This document shows, one piece after another, positions 48,490 through 57,003 of a stretch of 64,000 nt of DNA. Source of the stretch: an uncultured Clostridia bacterium (lineage in GTDB: Bacteria > Bacillota > Clostridia > UBA1212); the NCBI GenBank assembly GCA_947304585.1, contig CAMZBI010000002.1:1-64000 (forward strand), written 5' to 3'. The notes under the pieces were generated by a model. The model made no database searches. It had not been told where the DNA came from and saw only the letters and a program-made list of their open reading frames with translations. How positions within the stretch are numbered: position 1 is the stretch's first letter; every line of letters starts with the position of its first letter. A program made the position numbers and the translations under genes.

Positions 48490-49215
48490 ATGCCTTCTGA
48501 TTTTCTCGAGAACAACGTGGCAAAGATATCCGGAATTGTTGATGACGAGCCATCCCTTTCCTATTCCATCTACGGCGAGGGTTTTTATGCTTTCAACGTA
48601 AAGATCAAACGCACCAGCGGCAGTCTCGATATTATTCCCGCCATAGTTTCAGACAGACTTGTTGATGAAAAATATATCATTCCCGGAAGGTTCATATACA
48701 TCGAAGGACAGTTCAGATCCCACAACGTCCAGGGTGCCACTAAATCCCAGCTTAAACTGATGGTCTTTGCCCGCAAAGTAGTGATCTACGACGAGCAGGG
48801 CCTGCCTGTGGAATTTGCCAATTCCTTTTACGACGAGTCAGGCGACGGCTACAATTTCGGCGACGGATCACCCGCCCCGGAGGAAAGGCCGGCCATTTCG
48901 CCTGATATGAATGAGATCTTCCTCGACGGCTTTATCTGCAAGCAGCCGGTGTTCAGAGTAACCCCTCTTAAAAGGGAAATCGCAGACCTCCTGATAGCCG
49001 TCAACAGACCCTATAATAAATCCGATTACATCCCCTGCATCTGCTGGGGCAGAAATGCCAGATTCTGCGGGAAGAGGACCATCGGCGAGCACGTTAAGAT
49101 AAAGGGACGGATCCAGAGCAGAGAATACGTGAAAAAATTTCCCGACGGAAGCTCGGAGACGAGAGTGGCCTTTGAGGTCTCCATCTCCGGAATCGAAGTT
49201 GTTGAAGAACTATGA
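48490..49215 (+). CDS. Single-stranded DNA-binding protein-like, two OB-fold segments
   Basis: Segment 1 VAKISGIVDDEP...GRFIYIEGQFRSHN; segment 2 NEIFLDGFICKQPVFRVTPLKREIADLLIAVNRPYNKSDYIPCICWGRNARF...GRIQSREY. Confidence 0.8.
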   Translation: MPSDFLENNVAKISGIVDDEPSLSYSIYGEGFYAFNVKIKRTSGSLDIIPAIVSDRLVDEKYIIPGRFIYIEGQFRSHNVQGATKSQLKLMVFARKVVIYDEQGLPVEFANSFYDESGDGYNFGDGSPAPEERPAISPDMNEIFLDGFICKQPVFRVTPLKREIADLLIAVNRPYNKSDYIPCICWGRNARFCGKRTIGEHVKIKGRIQSREYVKKFPDGSSETRVAFEVSISGIEVVEEL

Positions 49216-49394
49216 TCCGCTTTTGTCACTGATCACCTGTATTTGATGAGCCGTCACTGCGCTGCAATGGCGGTTTCTTTTTAGGTTTTTTAAAATATAC
49301 GGTCGTATAATTGCGGAAGCCGGGCGCAGGGCATTGGCGCAGATAAAGAATTCCACCCAAAGTGCTGCCGGCAATGCTTTAAAAGGATAACAAA

Positions 49395-51254
49395 ATGGAC
49401 AAAAAAGACAACAAAAAGGGTTTCAAAATACCTGTAGTTATATTTTATATACTCATTCTGCTGGTGATATTTCTCGTCTGGCTGTGGCTGGTGCCCAGTG
49501 CCGGAAAACCGACCTACAAGGAGATCTCCTACAGCGAGTTCATCACGATGCTGAACGAGGACCAGATCGAGAAGGTGGAACTCACGAACACCTACATTAC
49601 CATCCAGCCAAAGGATCTTGACAAGAAAAAGCCGGTCTACTACAGAACCGGAATGCTGGTGGTGGAGGATACGGATCTTGTCAAACTTCTGATCGAGAAG
49701 GGCGTTGATTTCAGATCGCCCATCGAGACTTCCACGTTGTGGCTCTCCATCCTTCAGCTGGTGGTGATGATGGGTATTGGCGTTGCCGGAATGTTTATCA
49801 TCATGCGGATCTTTTCAAGGCGCATGGACGCGGGGGTCATGTCTTTCGGAAAGAACACCTCCAGGATCGTTGGGGAAAAGTCCACGGGAAAGACTTTTGA
49901 CGACGTGGCGGGGCAGGACGAGGCCAAGCAGGCCCTCCGGGAGATAGTTGATTTCCTGGAAAATCCCGGGAAATATACGGAGATAGGCGCCAAGCTTCCC
50001 AAGGGAGCACTTCTTGTGGGACCTCCCGGAACAGGAAAGACACTCCTTGCCAAGGCTGTGGCGGGCGAGGCCAAAGTTCCTTTTTTCTCCCTCTCGGGCA
50101 GCGAATTCGTTGAAATGTTCGTGGGTCTTGGCGCATCAAGGGTGAGAGATCTTTTCAAACAGGCGGTTGAACACGCGCCCTGTATAGTATTTATCGACGA
50201 GATAGACGCCATCGGAAAGACAAGGGATACGATGTTCGGTGGCAACGACGAGCGTGAGCAGACCTTGAACCAGCTCCTAGCGGAGATGGACGGCTTTGAT
50301 TCTTCCAAGGGAGTCGTGATCCTGGCCGCCACCAACAGGCCCGAGGTCCTGGACAAGGCACTTTTAAGGCCCGGCAGATTCGACAGGAGGATCATTGTGG
50401 ACCTTCCGGATCTTGAAGGACGGAAAGCCATCCTTGCGGTTCACGCCAAGGGAGTCAAAATGGATGAAGACATTGACTTTGACGCGGTGGCATTGGCAAC
50501 TGCAGGCGCATCCGGCGCAGATCTTGAGAACATAATAAACGAGGCCGCCATAAGATCGGTAAGGGACGGCAGGACCAGCGTTTCCCAGGAGGAACTTTTG
50601 AGCGCAGTGGAGGCGGTGATCGCGGGAGAGGAGAAGAAGAGTACCGTACTTACGGAAGCTGAAAAGAAGACTGTGGCTTACCACGAGATCGGCCATGCCC
50701 TTGTCTCCGCGCTTCTCACCCACACCGAGCCTGTGTCCAAGATAACCATCATTCCCAGAACTTCCGGAGCCCTGGGCTATACACTTCAGACGCCAAAAGA
50801 GGAAAAGCATCTCATGACCAGGCGGGAAGCCATTGAAGAGATCACCGTGTTCTCCGGAGGAAGGGCCTCCGAGGAGATCGTTTTCGGCGAGATAACCACC
50901 GGAGCTTCCAATGACATTGAAAAGGCTACGAGTATTGCAAGGGCGATGGTGACCCGGTTCGGAATGAGCGAGACCATTGGCTTTGTGAATATCGACAGCA
51001 GACAGTCTCTGTATCTTGGGGACGGCACGTCAAGCGACTGTTCGGACGAGACCGCAAGAGAGGTTGACCGGGAGATAAGGACCATAATAGGCGACTGCTA
51101 CTCAAATGCGAAGAGGCTTCTCACCGAAAACCGGGAGATACTGGACTCCCTCGCAGCGATCCTTATCGAGAAGGAGAACATATCCGGAAAAGAATTTGCG
51201 GATCTTCTGGAGAAAAAAGGAATACACCTGGAACCAGGCAAGACAGGAGCCTGA
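49395..51254 (+). CDS. ftsH: ATP-dependent zinc metalloprotease FtsH
   Basis: GALLVGPPGTGKTLLAKAVAGEAKVPFFSLSGSEFVEMFVGLGASRVRDLF; VAYHEIGHALVSALL. Confidence 0.98.
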   Translation: MDKKDNKKGFKIPVVIFYILILLVIFLVWLWLVPSAGKPTYKEISYSEFITMLNEDQIEKVELTNTYITIQPKDLDKKKPVYYRTGMLVVEDTDLVKLLIEKGVDFRSPIETSTLWLSILQLVVMMGIGVAGMFIIMRIFSRRMDAGVMSFGKNTSRIVGEKSTGKTFDDVAGQDEAKQALREIVDFLENPGKYTEIGAKLPKGALLVGPPGTGKTLLAKAVAGEAKVPFFSLSGSEFVEMFVGLGASRVRDLFKQAVEHAPCIVFIDEIDAIGKTRDTMFGGNDEREQTLNQLLAEMDGFDSSKGVVILAATNRPEVLDKALLRPGRFDRRIIVDLPDLEGRKAILAVHAKGVKMDEDIDFDAVALATAGASGADLENIINEAAIRSVRDGRTSVSQEELLSAVEAVIAGEEKKSTVLTEAEKKTVAYHEIGHALVSALLTHTEPVSKITIIPRTSGALGYTLQTPKEEKHLMTRREAIEEITVFSGGRASEEIVFGEITTGASNDIEKATSIARAMVTRFGMSETIGFVNIDSRQSLYLGDGTSSDCSDETAREVDREIRTIIGDCYSNAKRLLTENREILDSLAAILIEKENISGKEFADLLEKKGIHLEPGKTGA

Positions 51255-51328
51255 CTTTTAACGGATTTTTAGGCATATAATTACAATTGATGACGGTGGC
51301 GGAATTCCGAAGATTTTTGTAAAAACAC

Positions 51329-51357
51329 TTTACAAGTCACTGCGGTTTTGATATAAT
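51329..51357 (+). promoter_or_regulatory. Sigma-A promoter upstream of the septum-initiator gene
   Basis: TTTACA - 17 bp - TATAAT. Confidence 0.7.
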
Positions 51358-51388
51358 AAACCAGCAGTATCCCCAGAGGAATTTTGCC

Positions 51389-51658
51389 ATGCTAAAGAAG
51401 ATTTTCAGCCCAAGAAATATTTTGCTTGTGTTTCTCATTGCCGCTTTTCTGGTCATTATAGCGGGCCAGCAGGGTGTGCTGAATGAGAAGCGGGCTCAGT
51501 ATGATGCGGCTGTTGCCGAAAAGGAACGCATTGAATCTGAGACTGAGGAACTGGAGATCATTAAGGAACTGGCTCACTCCGAGAGTTCGGAGGAGAGCAG
51601 GGCGAGGGACAGCGGCTACGTATATCCGGATGAAATAGTGATCGATTACGGTGACTGA
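51389..51658 (+). CDS. Septum formation initiator (DivIC/FtsB) family protein
   Basis: N-terminal TM, coiled coil EKRAQYDAAVAEKERIESETEELEIIKELAHSESSEESRARDSGYVYPDEIVI. Confidence 0.78.
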   Translation: MLKKIFSPRNILLVFLIAAFLVIIAGQQGVLNEKRAQYDAAVAEKERIESETEELEIIKELAHSESSEESRARDSGYVYPDEIVIDYGD

Positions 51659-51692
51659 TTCCGGGCCGTGCTCCGTTAAACGGGAGACTGCG

Positions 51693-52817
51693 ATGTATAA
51701 TTTTGACGACGCCCTGAAATATCTAACAAACAAACTGCCTGCTGCGGGTTTTGCCGTAAGCGGCAGTTCTTTTTACAGGAACATTGGCGGTTCCGCTGTT
51801 GTGGTGAGCGTTCCAAGAGTTGACGGCCCGGGATTTGGGGAGTACTGCGAAAGCATCAAAGCCAGACTTACCGGATTCAGAAACAACCCGGGGATCAGGG
51901 CCACAGCCTTTGTTTTTGTTATACCTGACGAAAGCGGTTTCCTCGGGAGGGGAACAGACGCATACAACTACCTGTTGTCGGTTTTTAACGATATTTACAG
52001 AGCGGGAGTCGTTTGCGAATTTGATATCGTCGGGCTGAGGACCGGGGAGGTTGCAAGGATCGGCAGCGGCGGCTGCATCGACAGGACTCTTTGGCGGGTC
52101 ATCACAAATCTGGGGATCGATTCGGCGAAGGGCACGCCCTATGCCTTTTCGGGCGAGATCTCAGAGGACGCGGGAACGGAGGCGGGAAAGGTCAGACCTT
52201 CGCTGAGGATCTTCGGCAGCTCCAACATGGCGGTCATATACGTCCTCATCGCCATGAACGTTCTCGTTTTTATTGCAGGTTTTTTATCCCAGGCGACGCT
52301 TGGTGTCGATGTTCCTTTCGCTTACGGGGTACAGTCCAACGAACTTATCGCGGAGGGACAGTATTGGCGTCTGTTTACGGCAATGTTCCTCCATGCGGAC
52401 ATTTATCACCTTGGCGGCAATATGCTCTCCCTGCTCTACCTCGGCATGGTGGTCTCCAGGTATTTTTCGAAGCGGGAAGTACTTTCGATCTACCTGGTGT
52501 CCGGCCTTGTGGGAAATCTTCTCTCCCTTGTCTTTCTGCCGAAAACCCTTCTTTCACTGGGAGCTTCAGGCGCGGTCATGGGCCTTGGGGGCGTGCTCAT
52601 CTACATGCTTATGTTCAGCAAAAACAGGCGGGCGTTTAGGAGCACCGGCAATTTCTTTTCCCTTGCAATAATGGTCTTCTTTAACCTGATATACGGTGTG
52701 ATCCGGACGGGCTCAAATATAAACAATTTTGCCCACTTCGGCGGGTTCATTGCCGGTTTTATAATGGCTTTTATTATCGAAAAGGCAGTCGAGAAGAAAC
52801 AGAGCAGAGAAGGGTGA
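51693..52817 (+). CDS. Rhomboid-family intramembrane serine protease with N-terminal soluble domain
   Basis: YWRLFTAMFLHADIYHLGGNMLSLLYLG; LLSLGASGAVMGLGG; NNFAHFGGFIAGF. Confidence 0.93.
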   Translation: MYNFDDALKYLTNKLPAAGFAVSGSSFYRNIGGSAVVVSVPRVDGPGFGEYCESIKARLTGFRNNPGIRATAFVFVIPDESGFLGRGTDAYNYLLSVFNDIYRAGVVCEFDIVGLRTGEVARIGSGGCIDRTLWRVITNLGIDSAKGTPYAFSGEISEDAGTEAGKVRPSLRIFGSSNMAVIYVLIAMNVLVFIAGFLSQATLGVDVPFAYGVQSNELIAEGQYWRLFTAMFLHADIYHLGGNMLSLLYLGMVVSRYFSKREVLSIYLVSGLVGNLLSLVFLPKTLLSLGASGAVMGLGGVLIYMLMFSKNRRAFRSTGNFFSLAIMVFFNLIYGVIRTGSNINNFAHFGGFIAGFIMAFIIEKAVEKKQSREG

Positions 52818-52871
52818 AGGATCGGTACCGGTTTGGTGTGACTAAAAAAACAAAAACGCCTGCGGAGCCCT

Positions 52872-53288
52872 TTAATCAGAGGCAAGGAGATTTCCGAGCC
52901 GTATAGAAAAGCCAAGGGACGTGTACATTTCAACGTCGCAGTCCGCGCATCCCACAGTCAATGAAGAAACACCGCTTTGCCGGCGGGCGAACTCCACCAG
53001 TGTGCGGGCAATGCCCTGATGCCTGTACTCCGGCAGTATGAAAAAGTCTTCAAACACTCCGCTTGGTAGATAATTGAAGGTTGAGAACCCCAAAGTGACA
53101 GAGCAGCAGCCGATCAGTCTCTCGCCGTCGAAAGCTCCAAAGAAAAGAATTCTGCCGGAACCGATCGCATCCTTCAGCCGGTCCTTGGCGTCACTTTCCG
53201 GCTCATCCTCCCCAATTTCCTCTTTGTACAGCTTCTGAAGCTTCCATAAAGCATCGATCCGGGAAACATCTAAATTTCTATAGTCCAT
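52872..53288 (-). CDS. GNAT-family N-acetyltransferase
   Basis: VFEDFFILPEYRHQGIARTLVEFARRQ. Confidence 0.88.
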   Translation of the reverse strand: MDYRNLDVSRIDALWKLQKLYKEEIGEDEPESDAKDRLKDAIGSGRILFFGAFDGERLIGCCSVTLGFSTFNYLPSGVFEDFFILPEYRHQGIARTLVEFARRQSGVSSLTVGCADCDVEMYTSLGFSIRLGNLLASD

Positions 53289-53330
53289 AACGATTCACAT
53301 ATATCAATGGCCGGCGATCCGTTTTTCCGG

Positions 53331-53954
53331 TCATTCCGGCAGCTTCCGGCTCTTTGAGAAAACACATCCGCAGTAGTCCTGCCTGTAAAGGGAATGCTTC
53401 TTTGACAGTTCAATGGATCTCAGATAGCCGTTTTTCTTTTTGAAATCGGAATACAAGTATCTTACACCGTATTTTTCGCTCAAATTCCCGCCAATGGAAT
53501 TCAGCAGCTCAGAATCCTTCAGGGGACTTATTGAAAGGGTGGTGGTGAAATAGTCAAAACCCTTTTCCTTGGCGACTTTTGCCGCTTCCTCAAGCCTCAG
53601 TTCAAAACAAAGTCTGCATCTTTTGCCGCCTTCGGGATCCTGTTCATGGCCGGCAACGGCTTTGTAATAACTGCCCGTATCGTGCACTCCTTTGACAACT
53701 TTCACTGGATGCTTTGTTTCAAGCTCTGATACCAGCCTGACCTGCTCTTTGTACCTTCTTTCAAACTCTTCATCCTCGATATTCGGATTGAAATAAAAGA
53801 CGGTTATATCGAAATATTCCGACAGATATTCAAGACAGTAGGAAGAGCAGGGCGCACAGCAGCTGTGGAGCAGAAGGGGCGGAACTCTGCCCGAATCCGA
53901 TATTTCCTTTAAAGTCCTGTCAAGGACAAGCTGATAATTGGTCTTGCCGGCCAT
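53331..53954 (-). CDS. queH: Epoxyqueuosine reductase QueH
   Basis: LLHSCCAPCSSYCLEYLSEYFDITVFYFNPNI; GKRCRLCFELRLEEAA; YRQDYCGCVFS. Confidence 0.93.
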   Translation of the reverse strand: MAGKTNYQLVLDRTLKEISDSGRVPPLLLHSCCAPCSSYCLEYLSEYFDITVFYFNPNIEDEEFERRYKEQVRLVSELETKHPVKVVKGVHDTGSYYKAVAGHEQDPEGGKRCRLCFELRLEEAAKVAKEKGFDYFTTTLSISPLKDSELLNSIGGNLSEKYGVRYLYSDFKKKNGYLRSIELSKKHSLYRQDYCGCVFSKSRKLPE

Positions 53955-54038
53955 AAACTGTCTCCTTTTTATACAGGTATCGCCAATGCCGCAACGTGCC
54001 TGTCACAGTTTTTTGCACGCTTTTTAAGCCGGGAAAAC

Positions 54039-55076
54039 TCAGAAGCATTTTTCCTTGCGGCTCTTTTTGCACCTCTCCACGTTGCCGCAGCGGTAGCAAA
54101 GCTCGTTGTCGCAGGCTCCGTCATTATTATAGAACGACAGGATATTGTTTACCGTGGTCTCGGCGATATTGTCAAGTGCTTCTTCGGTCAGAAAAGCCTG
54201 ATGGGAAGTAACTATAACATTGGGCATGGATATCAGCCTTGAAAGCAGATCGTCATCAAGTATATGCCCGGAACGGTCTTCAAAGAATATGTCCGCTTCT
54301 TCCTCATAAACGTCAAGACAAGCCGCGCCGATCTTTCTCCCTTTAATACCGTCGAGAAGAGCTTCTGCGTCGATCAGCCCGCCCCGGGAGGTATTGACGA
54401 TGATAACGCCGTGTTTCATCTTTGCAACTGCTTCGGAATTGATCATATGCCTGCTGCTGTCTGTCAGAGGACAGTGGAGCGAGATAATGTCGCTGCGGGT
54501 ATAAAGCTCATCCGGTGAAACATATTCGATACAGCTGTCCGGTATGGGATAAGGATCGTAAGCTATGACCTTCATCCCGAAGCCCCGGCAGATGTCCATG
54601 AATATGTGTCCGATCTTGCCGGTGCCGATAACGCCTACGGTCTTGCCGTGAAGATCAAACCCCGTAAGGCCGCTAAGGGAGAAATTAAACTCTCTTGTGC
54701 GGTTGTATGCCTTGTGGATGCGCCGGACCGAAGTCAGGAGAAGGGCCATTGCGTGCTCCGCCACTGCATAGGGAGAATAAGCGGGGACGTGGACGACGTG
54801 AATCTTTCCGAAAGCGTGACTTACGTCAACGTTGTTGTATCCCGCTGAGCGCAAAGCGATCAGCTTGACGCCGAGAGAGTGGAGCCGGTCGATCACAGGG
54901 GCGTTTACGGTATCGTTGACAAATACACAGACCGCATCGCATCCCCGGGCAAGTTCTGCGGTATCCTCGCCAAGCTTTGTCTCCAGGTATTTGATCTCAA
55001 GTCCGTGGAGCCCGGCATAACGGTCAAAGGAAGGCCTGTCGTAAGCCTTTGTATCGTAAAAAGCAATCTTTATCAT
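54039..55076 (-). CDS. D-2-hydroxyacid dehydrogenase (D-lactate dehydrogenase-like) with C-terminal Cys-rich tail
   Basis: GKTVGVIGTGKIGHIFMDICRGFGMKVIAYDPYP; HCPLTDSSRHMINSEAVAKMKHGVIIVNTSRGGLIDAEALLDGIK; C-term CDNELCYRCGNVERCKKSRKEKCF. Confidence 0.93.
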   Translation of the reverse strand: MIKIAFYDTKAYDRPSFDRYAGLHGLEIKYLETKLGEDTAELARGCDAVCVFVNDTVNAPVIDRLHSLGVKLIALRSAGYNNVDVSHAFGKIHVVHVPAYSPYAVAEHAMALLLTSVRRIHKAYNRTREFNFSLSGLTGFDLHGKTVGVIGTGKIGHIFMDICRGFGMKVIAYDPYPIPDSCIEYVSPDELYTRSDIISLHCPLTDSSRHMINSEAVAKMKHGVIIVNTSRGGLIDAEALLDGIKGRKIGAACLDVYEEEADIFFEDRSGHILDDDLLSRLISMPNVIVTSHQAFLTEEALDNIAETTVNNILSFYNNDGACDNELCYRCGNVERCKKSRKEKCF

Positions 55077-55159
55077 GTTTTTTATCTCCCTTTAAGAAAT
55101 TCAGACGCTGGCAAGCCGGGTCATTCGGCGCGATTAAAAACATTGTACATGTCCTTCTC

Positions 55160-55192
55160 AAAACGGGGCCGGAACAGCTGATTCCGGCCCCG
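55160..55192 (-). terminator. Terminator of tRNA-Gln
   Basis: Minus strand CGGGGCCGGAA-tcagctg-TTCCGGCCCCG followed by TTTTG. Confidence 0.8.
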
Positions 55193-55196
55193 CCTG

Positions 55197-55271
55197 TGGC
55201 TGGGATGGCAGGATTCGGACCTGCGAATACCAGAGTCAAAGTCTGGTGCCTTACCGCTTGGCAACATCCCA
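55197..55271 (-). tRNA. tRNA-Gln (anticodon TTG)
   Basis: Minus strand TGGGATGTTGCCAAGCGGTAAGGCACCAGACTTTGACTCTGGTATTCGCAGGTCCGAATCCTGCCATCCCAGCCA. Confidence 0.95.
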
Positions 55272-55282
55272 ATGCGGAAAAA

Positions 55283-55311
55283 ATTATAAAGCAATTGTTT
55301 TGTTTTGTCAA
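55283..55311 (-). promoter_or_regulatory. Consensus sigma-A promoter of tRNA-Gln
   Basis: Minus strand TTGACA - 17 bp - TATAAT. Confidence 0.88.
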
Positions 55312-55327
55312 ACGTGATTTTTCTTTA

Positions 55328-56881
55328 GACCGTGTCAAGTTGTTGTTGGTATTCTCGAGAGAAGCTTCAAAAGTATCTGCGTTCCGCTTGTTGTATCGAT
55401 AACATAATCGCACGCTCTCTTTGAAACTCGTTCTCTGTATGCCTTTATGATTTCTGCTCGCTCCTGGTCTAAATATTTGGTGTATTTCTCATAGCCAATC
55501 TTCTTGCGTGATGCTTTCCTTGCATCTTCCACTTCTTTATTCCGGCTTACACAGATGTCTTCCTTCTTTAAGCTGCCACCGTTTTTGTAGAGTGTTAACA
55601 GCATGGTCATTTGACCAAGTCCGTTTAGCGACCATGCACACCCCGTTCTGCTCAAACGCTCTGCTGTTACATGGCTTACCATCGCCTCAGTACAACTTCC
55701 GCAAACATCAGACAATTCTCTTCTTTCGATTCCTTCAAAGTTGTTCTCAAAATATGATCGCAGTCGTATAAACTTTTCCCGGTCATTTGCATTTTCTATC
55801 TCTTCCAGAGCTTTGTCACACCATTTCTCAAAACTGTCCAGAGAGCCCTTACGCACAGCTTTTGTTATCTGGGATGATATATCCTTCGTGCAGTATGTTT
55901 TAATCTTCTTCAGGTACTTCTCTATGTGAAATCCGTCCATAACAAATGTCGCTCCGGGAAAAGCTATTTCATAATTCTTGATCCAATTTGCCCCGTCTGC
56001 ATGTATGTATATATCCGGATCATTATCCAGGTTGAATCTCCTTGAGATCATGCTGTAAAGATTGTCATAAAACACATCACAATCAACGCCGAATTCAGCT
56101 AAATATAGCGGATCTTTAAGCCTTGGCCTTTTCGGTGACGAGTAATCTGTCCCGGAACTTGCAACAGCCACCGGCACAATGACCGATTTCTTACGACCGT
56201 CTTTCCCGTGGGCGGCAACATGATCCTCGTCTACATAAATGTTGATCTCATCACAGACCTTCTTTTCGGCTTCTATGTCGGCAGCAACATTCCTTAGAGA
56301 AAGGAGTCTGTTGTTAACGGTTTGTCTGCTTACGTATGGCTCAACATATTCTGCGGCCTTCTGATATGACATATCCTTTGCCAGTTTAAGCAATGATATC
56401 GACAGCTCTTTTGACAACCGTTCATAAGAATCGGCACCAATGAGATAATCCAAAAGATAACTGAACTCCCCCGTTTTCTTGTGCCTGTAATAGGTCCTTT
56501 TGTAAGTTATTTCTCCGATTTCCGTACTGATCGTCCGCGAATCACCACGCCTTTGAACAACAAGTGAACTCTTCTTTCGCTCAACAGATGAGTTGACCAT
56601 ATCGTCAAGAACTGAAATAATTGCGGATATTGTCTCACAAGTCTTTGACAATATCCGGGTCTTACATGATTTCAGCCCGTTCAACAGGTCTCCGGTCAGT
56701 GATTCCGTTAAAATCTCCAAGAATGCCCCTTCAAAACGCTCTACAATTTGTGTTATACTCTGTTCGCCCATTAGATTTACCTCCTTTATTTTTTTGAGCA
56801 AACATATAATATCACTAAGGCAAATCTATTGGGTATTTTTTTTTGCCCAATTTCAATCTCCAACAAAAATTTTACACGAAC
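55328..56881 (-). mobile_element. ISLre2-family insertion sequence, complete, with 9-bp target site duplication TTTTCTTTA
   Basis: Imperfect terminal inverted repeats GACCGTGTCAAGTTGTTGTTGG (55328-55349) and GTTCGTGTAAAATTTTTGTTGG (complement of 56860-56881), 17/22 identical; TTTTCTTTA at 55319-55327 and 56882-56890; full-length transposase inside. Confidence 0.92.
55335..56771 (-). CDS. ISLre2-family transposase (UPF0236)
   Basis: MGEQSITQIVERFEGAFLEIL...GDSRTISTEIGEITYKRTYYRHKKTGEFSYLLDYLIG...IYVDEDHVAAHGK; GGAGGT RBS. Confidence 0.93.
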   Translation of the reverse strand: MGEQSITQIVERFEGAFLEILTESLTGDLLNGLKSCKTRILSKTCETISAIISVLDDMVNSSVERKKSSLVVQRRGDSRTISTEIGEITYKRTYYRHKKTGEFSYLLDYLIGADSYERLSKELSISLLKLAKDMSYQKAAEYVEPYVSRQTVNNRLLSLRNVAADIEAEKKVCDEINIYVDEDHVAAHGKDGRKKSVIVPVAVASSGTDYSSPKRPRLKDPLYLAEFGVDCDVFYDNLYSMISRRFNLDNDPDIYIHADGANWIKNYEIAFPGATFVMDGFHIEKYLKKIKTYCTKDISSQITKAVRKGSLDSFEKWCDKALEEIENANDREKFIRLRSYFENNFEGIERRELSDVCGSCTEAMVSHVTAERLSRTGCAWSLNGLGQMTMLLTLYKNGGSLKKEDICVSRNKEVEDARKASRKKIGYEKYTKYLDQERAEIIKAYRERVSKRACDYVIDTTSGTQILLKLLSRIPTTT

Positions 56882-56912
56882 TTTTCTTTACAAATCAGTC
56901 CCAAATTGGTAT

Positions 56913-56918
56913 TATAAT
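56913..56918 (+). promoter_or_regulatory. Putative -10 element of the pheS promoter
   Basis: TATAAT 86 bp upstream of pheS; -35 is weak (TTTACA at 20-bp spacing). Confidence 0.45.
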
Positions 56919-57003
56919 TTATTTATGGAGCTTGTTTTATACAAGCTTTTTCAGATCCTGCGGACGGCCCTCCGGCTGCAGTAAATTGGAGGAAGACCTG
57001 TTT

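Noticed and set aside
56820-56860. TTGGGTATTTTTTTTTGCCCAA hairpin as a pheS riboswitch or T-box
   Set aside because: Lies inside the IS element, near its right end, and no T-box AGGGUGGNACCGCG motif is present.
56593-57003. N-terminal extension of pheS
   Set aside because: Antisense read-through of the IS element and promoter; pheS starts at 57004.
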